From Chalara sp. BL73 (lineage: Eukaryota > Ascomycota > Leotiomycetes > Helotiales): DNA of 64,000 nucleotides. A program made the position numbers and the translations under genes. A model generated the notes under the pieces. It made no database searches. It worked only from the letters and a program-made list of their open reading frames with translations, and was not told the origin of the DNA. How positions within the stretch are numbered: the first letter of the stretch is position 1; every line of letters begins with the position of its first letter. Below are positions 59,963 to 64,000 of the stretch, one piece after another. The stretch lies in NCBI GenBank assembly GCA_918026815.1, contig CAKJVC010000124.1, forward strand, positions 558,001 to 622,000, read 5' to 3'.

Positions 59963-60420
59963 TTATTGCCGTGCTATGCGAATTGCTATCATTGGTCCCG
60001 AAGAGATACAAATCTGGTACAATTTTTGTAAGTGATATATCATTTCCATTAGCCAAGATGGTATGTAATGTGATATTTTGTTGCACCCAAATGGAGAAGA
60101 GACTCTGACATAAATGTCTTTCATGGGGTGTTTTCGCTCCCCAAGGCTAGCGAAATGTTCCCACTCTTCCGTAGGAAACCACTTGGACATATCCTTTCTA
60201 CCTAGCTCCGTATGCCTTCGAAGCCACAATCGTTCTGAACAAACGTAAACTTCGTTCGTCCGACGAAGAATGATATGAATGAATTCCAGAGCGGTATCAG
60301 CCTGCGATTTTTAATTAGCAGGAGTTACTTTTTCATTTGCGCTTCAAGTTAACCTTGGCGACCATTGTCTTACATTAGCCAATTTTCCAATTCCATTAGT
60401 CCTTACTATGTTTGTAAGAT
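59963..60420 (-). pseudogene. Coding-like segment with splice sites, possible gene relic
   Basis: On the minus strand a frame ending NGIGKLAN stops at a GTAAGA donor (60374). A GCTAATTAA branch site and CGCAG acceptor (60302) then lead in phase into ADTALEFIHIILRRTNEVYV. The joined frame stays open to 59963 and reads as ordinary protein through WLRRHTELGRKDMSKWF. I could find neither a start exon nor a consistent 3' end; an overlapping second frame (60086-59772) is also protein-like, suggesting a frameshift or missed intron. No family recognised. It may be a fragment of a real gene or a decayed one. Confidence 0.3.
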
Positions 60421-61288
60421 CTTAAAAATATATTATATGAAAGATTTTGGAGGCTTAACTTGGGCCGGCAACAGGTCTACGCTGCTTCGGGGATGCGCAA
60501 GGAGAAATGATTGCCTCTTAGACTGTCATTCTTAAGGTTGAACATCTCACCAACCAAATTAATAATGTATTACAACCTCTCTTTCATGTCTATGCATGTA
60601 TCATATTGCAATCGAAACGCACGAGGCCCATAAAATACAAGCCCTTGTAGATGATTTCTGGAGTTTATATCACAAAGCATTTCGAAGCCAGCAGTCAGGC
60701 ATTGCAGCTGCTACATGATACGAGGCTCTTCTGCGTTTAAGCACTCTGTAAACGGTTGGATTAGTATTCTGTAACGATACTTTAGTTTTTTTCGGTCGCC
60801 AAATGAAAGATCCTATGCTTGCGCCTTGATATCTGGGTATAGACATACACTTCCAAGCACCAGCAGAATAGGACCAACGGTACTATATAGAAAATGGCCT
60901 CAGTGTTAGACCCATCTCAGGAGGTATCTTTAAGCTTATCGAGCATCATCAGAGGATAAGAAAATCATCTGTTACACAAACAGCCGCAAACAACCACGGT
61001 CAGGCGACAAGTTAAATGGGAAGTCTGGGTATCCCCCCACGGTTTTGTCCACTCTATAAGCAAGTTTGATGGCCAGAAAGAGTCCTTGGAGACAAGGCTA
61101 TGGAGATCGAGTCTGACTTACCAATGGAAGGTGATCTTGTGGAGAGCAGGAGGCAAAAAGGACCCCTGGGCATTTAAAGATGCAGGACGACGTTTAATGC
61201 TTGAAGCTCTCCCGGATAGACATGTGCCTCAAGAGAGGAACGTGTTTGTACTACCCAAGCAAAAGAGGATGGGGAAAGAAAGCCAAAA
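60421..61288. other. Intergenic region
   Basis: AT-rich. A short protein-like frame on plus near 60600-60720 (HEAHKIQALVDDFWSLYHK) has no start or neighbour exons that I can support. It also includes the 3' flank of the 5S gene, with the TTTTT terminator on the minus strand. Confidence 0.4.
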
Positions 61289-61289
61289 A
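61284..61289 (-). terminator. RNA polymerase III T-run terminator of the 5S gene
   Basis: Five A on the plus strand (61285-61289) give a TTTTT run directly at the 3' end of the 5S gene on the minus strand, the standard polymerase III stop signal. Confidence 0.75.
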
Positions 61290-61407
61290 CATACAACAGT
61301 AGGGATTCGCTGGTGGTCACCCACCCAACTACTAGTCTACCGATCTGAGGCTTATGTACGGCAGAGCGGACGGGATGCCCAGTTCTCCTCAGTCTGTGAT
61401 CGTATGT
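61289..61407 (-). rRNA. 5S ribosomal RNA
   Basis: A 119-nt match to fungal 5S rRNA on the minus strand. The 5' end ACATACGA pairs with the 3' end TTGTATGT over eight positions (helix I). Highly conserved blocks are intact: GGGCATCCCGTCCGCTC, GCCGTACATAAGCC and the internal-promoter region TAGTTGGGTGGGTGACC, then CACCAGCGAATCCC. Helix II differs from the common fungal sequence (CTGAGG opposite CCTCAG instead of GTGTGG/CCACAC), but the changes are compensatory. Transcription is by polymerase III from the internal promoter, ending in the T run. Single 5S genes scattered away from the rDNA are usual in filamentous ascomycetes such as Neurospora. Confidence 0.93.
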
Positions 61408-62402
61408 ACCAGATACTTGTATAATCTAATCATATATAGTATACAAATGTGCAATTAAAGGTAGCAGAAGGCTTCTAAGGGCAGACAGATCACGTTAAGA
61501 GGCAAAGCGACCAATGGCGAACATACTACACAGGCTAAACCCGAGCCGTCTCAAATCTAGACATATACACGATAAACTACTGATATTAACAGTACAGATT
61601 CATGATGTACCAAATTCCATTCTGTACTTTTCTCTCACGTCTAGCCTGTGACAGTGACTTTAACAAATTGCGGGGTTACACAAGCCCTTGAACTCTTTCG
61701 GTCAAATCTCGAACGATTCCTCATTCTCAAACTTTCTAGATCTTCAATTCCATGTTCTTCACGTCACCATTGGCACCACAAATGTTTACTTCAACCCCCC
61801 ACCAGAAAGGTCATGCTATGGGACCCCAAACCGTCTGCCGGATTTGGGTCTAAGCGAGAGCTAGGGAATAGGGGTTGGCTCGTTGCCCGTCGGGCAAGCA
61901 GGGATTGCGCCTCGTCCCGCAACGGCTTATGCAGCCCGATAACATGCCAGCATGCGCGAGACAAGGGGTACAAGTTCGACATCATTCCATCTCCTCACGC
62001 CTTCCATCATGTCAAAGATGTATCTCGGGGGTGAGAGAGATGTGTCCGTATGGCCAACAATTCAATCAAGGATTTAACCAAGGAACCTTTTTGCCCCGCA
62101 GCTGATATGGGGGTCTCACCGAAGATATTGAATGTAAAGCTATATGCGCATGCATCTATCATGCTATGTGACATTGATGCTCTCCAAGCTTTGAGAGCAA
62201 TATCAGGGTCCAGTCAAGGTCGGGACTGGTACGCCGTCTTGGTCGGCAGTTTGCTTCACGCCATTGCCTCCTCACACATTCAGTGAACCAAAAATCATAT
62301 GTGATTTAAGGAGAGTTTCTGCTGCCTGCCAATGGATATCGTTCGTTTCTTGCATACATCCAATCACCTCACTGCATTCAAATTTAAGCTGCACAGTCCC
62401 CG
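61408..62402. other. Intergenic region upstream of the carbamoylase
   Basis: It holds the 5' flank of the 5S gene and the promoter of the hydrolase gene. Open frames (61648-62034, 62050-62286 plus) lack motifs and are not annotated. Confidence 0.5.
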
Positions 62403-63559
62403 ATGCCTCGTAAGCTCAGAGTCGTGGCTGCACAACTCGGCCCTGTCCACCTGGACGCCCCCAGACCGGAAACGCTGGAACGTATGCTCTCCCTCCTTCG
62501 TCGTGCCTCTACCCTCCACGCCCAGCTCGTCGTCTTCCCAGAAACGGCATTTACCACGTTTTTCCCCCGGCACCTCATCCGCTCCCAAGAAGAACTGGAC
62601 TCGTATTTCGAATCTTCGGATTCGTTGCTTTCGAGTGAAAAGACTAAGCCGCTCTTTGACGAAGCAAAGCGATTGGGAATCGATATCGAGGTTGGCTTTG
62701 CTGAGAGAACGAGTGATGGGAGGGGATATAATGCTTGTGTATACTTTTCGGCTAATTCGGGGGGGGTGATTGCGAAATATAGGAAGGTGCATCTTCCTGG
62801 CACAAAAGAGCAGTTTGAGAATCCGGATGCGGTGAACCAGCTTGAGAAGAGGTATTTTGAGCCTGGCGATGGGGGGTTCAAAGCCTTTAGAGCCCCAGGC
62901 TTGGTTGAAGGTGCTAAAAAGAAAAACGATGAAGGGGAGAGGAAGGTTGGCAAGGGAGATGTGATCATGGGGATGTTGATATGTAATGATAGGAGGTGGC
63001 CAGAGGCATGGAGGACTTATGGACTCCAGGGGGTTGAGGTTGTGCTTTGTGGATATAATACTGCTGGTTTTGCGCCTGATCTCTGGTAAATAAGCCATCT
63101 TTATTATCTCCTCCCGGCGAGTGCATACTTACTCTAACTTCCTTAGGGGTATACGCAAACCGACAACGCCGGAAGTAGCAGAGGCAATTGCACTGTTCCA
63201 GCACAAGCTCGTCATGCAAAGCAACTCATACATGAACAGCTGTTTCTCAATCTCAACTGCCAAAGCTGGCTCAGAGGATGGTAAGTATGACTTGATTGGA
63301 GGGAGTTGTATTACATCTCCTGAAGGTCAGATATTGGCAGAAGCGAAAACGAAAGCAGATGAGATTGTCTTTGCGGAGATCGATCTAGAGGATTGTAGAC
63401 AGGGCAGGGAGAAGGTAAATTTGCTCCAAAGAGGATGTGGCTCCGAGAGATGCGATGCTAATCTTTTAGCAGACTTTTGATTTCATAAGACATAGGCGGA
63501 CGGAGACTTATGGACTAATTGTAGAACAAACAGGTGTTGTTGAGCCTGAGTTACTGTGA
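62403..63559 (+). CDS. Nitrilase-superfamily N-carbamoyl-D-amino acid hydrolase
   Basis: Three exons, 62403-63085, 63147-63414 and 63473-63559, encode about 345 aa. The catalytic Glu-Lys-Cys triad is visible: VVFPETAF (Glu), YRKVHLPGTKEQ (Lys) and LICNDRRWPEAWR (Cys). The NDRRWPE form and the TKEQFE region are typical of N-carbamoyl-D-amino acid amidohydrolases, which release a D-amino acid, CO2 and ammonia. The final exon gives TFDFIRHRRTETYGLI and VEQTGVVEP. An acceptor 3 nt earlier (TTTTAG) would add one Gln. The enzyme is expected to be cytosolic. It may serve nitrogen scavenging from hydantoin or ureide compounds; the true substrate is not proven by sequence. A 15-residue charged insert (KKKNDEGERKVGKGD) precedes the Cys strand. 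Confidence 0.9.
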
Positions 63560-64000
63560 AGATGCAGCATGCGCCTAACTTGATAAGAATCTTCAGGTCC
63601 TTTCGAGCAAAGCACATAATCGCAGTACAGCAACCAAACCCTTTTGCTGCATTAGATATTGGAGTATCTAGTGGTATAACTAGATCCTGTACATAGGCTT
63701 GAAAACATTCATCTAAAGTGACTGAAACGGAACATTCTTGTACGTTCAGCTTCTTAAAAAAGGCTTCTTGACTGCGTAGTTCAAATTCATATATGTTGTG
63801 GGTATCAAGCTCGGTACGAAATCGATTGCTCAACCCACAGTAATCAAACAACTCTTATATCACAGCCATTCTTGTCCTCTAGCGCTTCTCCCTACAGCTG
63901 AGCTTCTGTAAATGCCCCCTTTCGCAGTCACATGTCGCTCTCGCACCAGCCCGATCAATATCTGAACCCCAACTCCCACTCCATCAATGACCTGTGCAGT
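63560..64000. other. Right edge, no gene recognised
   Basis: 3' flank of the hydrolase gene and about 300 bp of further DNA. A minus-strand open frame (63851-63483) overlaps the hydrolase exon and is treated as spurious. A gene may begin beyond the window. Confidence 0.5.

Noticed and set aside
61086..61424. 112-codon plus-strand open frame
   Set aside because: Its 3' part is the antisense of the 5S rRNA gene; the rest has no protein features.
62364..63098. Long minus-strand frames over the carbamoylase
   Set aside because: Antisense to a clear catalytic Glu-Lys-Cys hydrolase; no independent motifs.

Overview
The window reads as nuclear DNA of a filamentous ascomycete (Pezizomycotina; probably Leotiomycetes, an inference from general protein resemblance only). 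Coding regions are split by short introns, mostly 45-70 nt with GTAAGT/GTATGT-like donors, CTAAC/TACTAAC-like branch sites and CAG/TAG acceptors. The gene set is typical of moulds: a HET-domain gene, several P450s, an A-T-R NRPS-like reductase, secreted DUF4360 and endonuclease-fold proteins, and a solitary dispersed 5S rRNA gene. I worked out exon joins by hand so that reading frame and family motifs are both kept. Names come from recognised motifs, not from database searches.

Layout. 1-11 kb is mostly conserved housekeeping: a bZIP factor behind a G-rich upstream region, a Sel1-repeat protein, NOC4 (ribosome biogenesis) and, divergent from NOC4, ATP4 (mitochondrial ATP synthase subunit b). 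12-20 kb is accessory: a small Cys/His-rich protein, a secreted endonuclease/exonuclease/phosphatase-fold protein, a secreted DUF4360 protein, then a tandem short-chain dehydrogenase and P450 separated by a perfect 17-bp inverted repeat. 21-31 kb holds a 938-aa methyltransferase, a HET-domain protein, a CYP53 (benzoate 4-monooxygenase type) P450 and an APC-family permease. 32-38 kb holds ribulose-phosphate 3-epimerase, a cysteine-desulfurase-like PLP enzyme and the prolyl hydroxylase Ofd1/Tpa1. A gene-poor stretch follows. It is broken by an MFS transporter at 41.5 kb, two orphan hypothetical genes at 45.4 and 47.2 kb, and a conserved uncharacterised protein at 50 kb. 51-58 kb holds O-acetylhomoserine sulfhydrylase facing the NRPS-like reductase. 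58-62.4 kb is almost empty apart from the 5S gene and an unrecognised coding-like segment. The window ends with a carbamoylase/nitrilase-family enzyme.

Functional links. The SDR and P450 at 16-20 kb are same-strand and could act on one small molecule. The NRPS-like reductase would release an aldehyde or alcohol from an activated acid, but no complete biosynthetic cluster is visible. The most unusual items are the 5S gene with compensated helix changes, the perfect inverted repeat at 17.9 kb, two G-quadruplex motifs upstream of the bZIP gene, a hydrophobic segment inside that bZIP protein, and introns of length 3n that read straight through and would be missed by simple ORF calling. I did not find a clear new multi-gene system.
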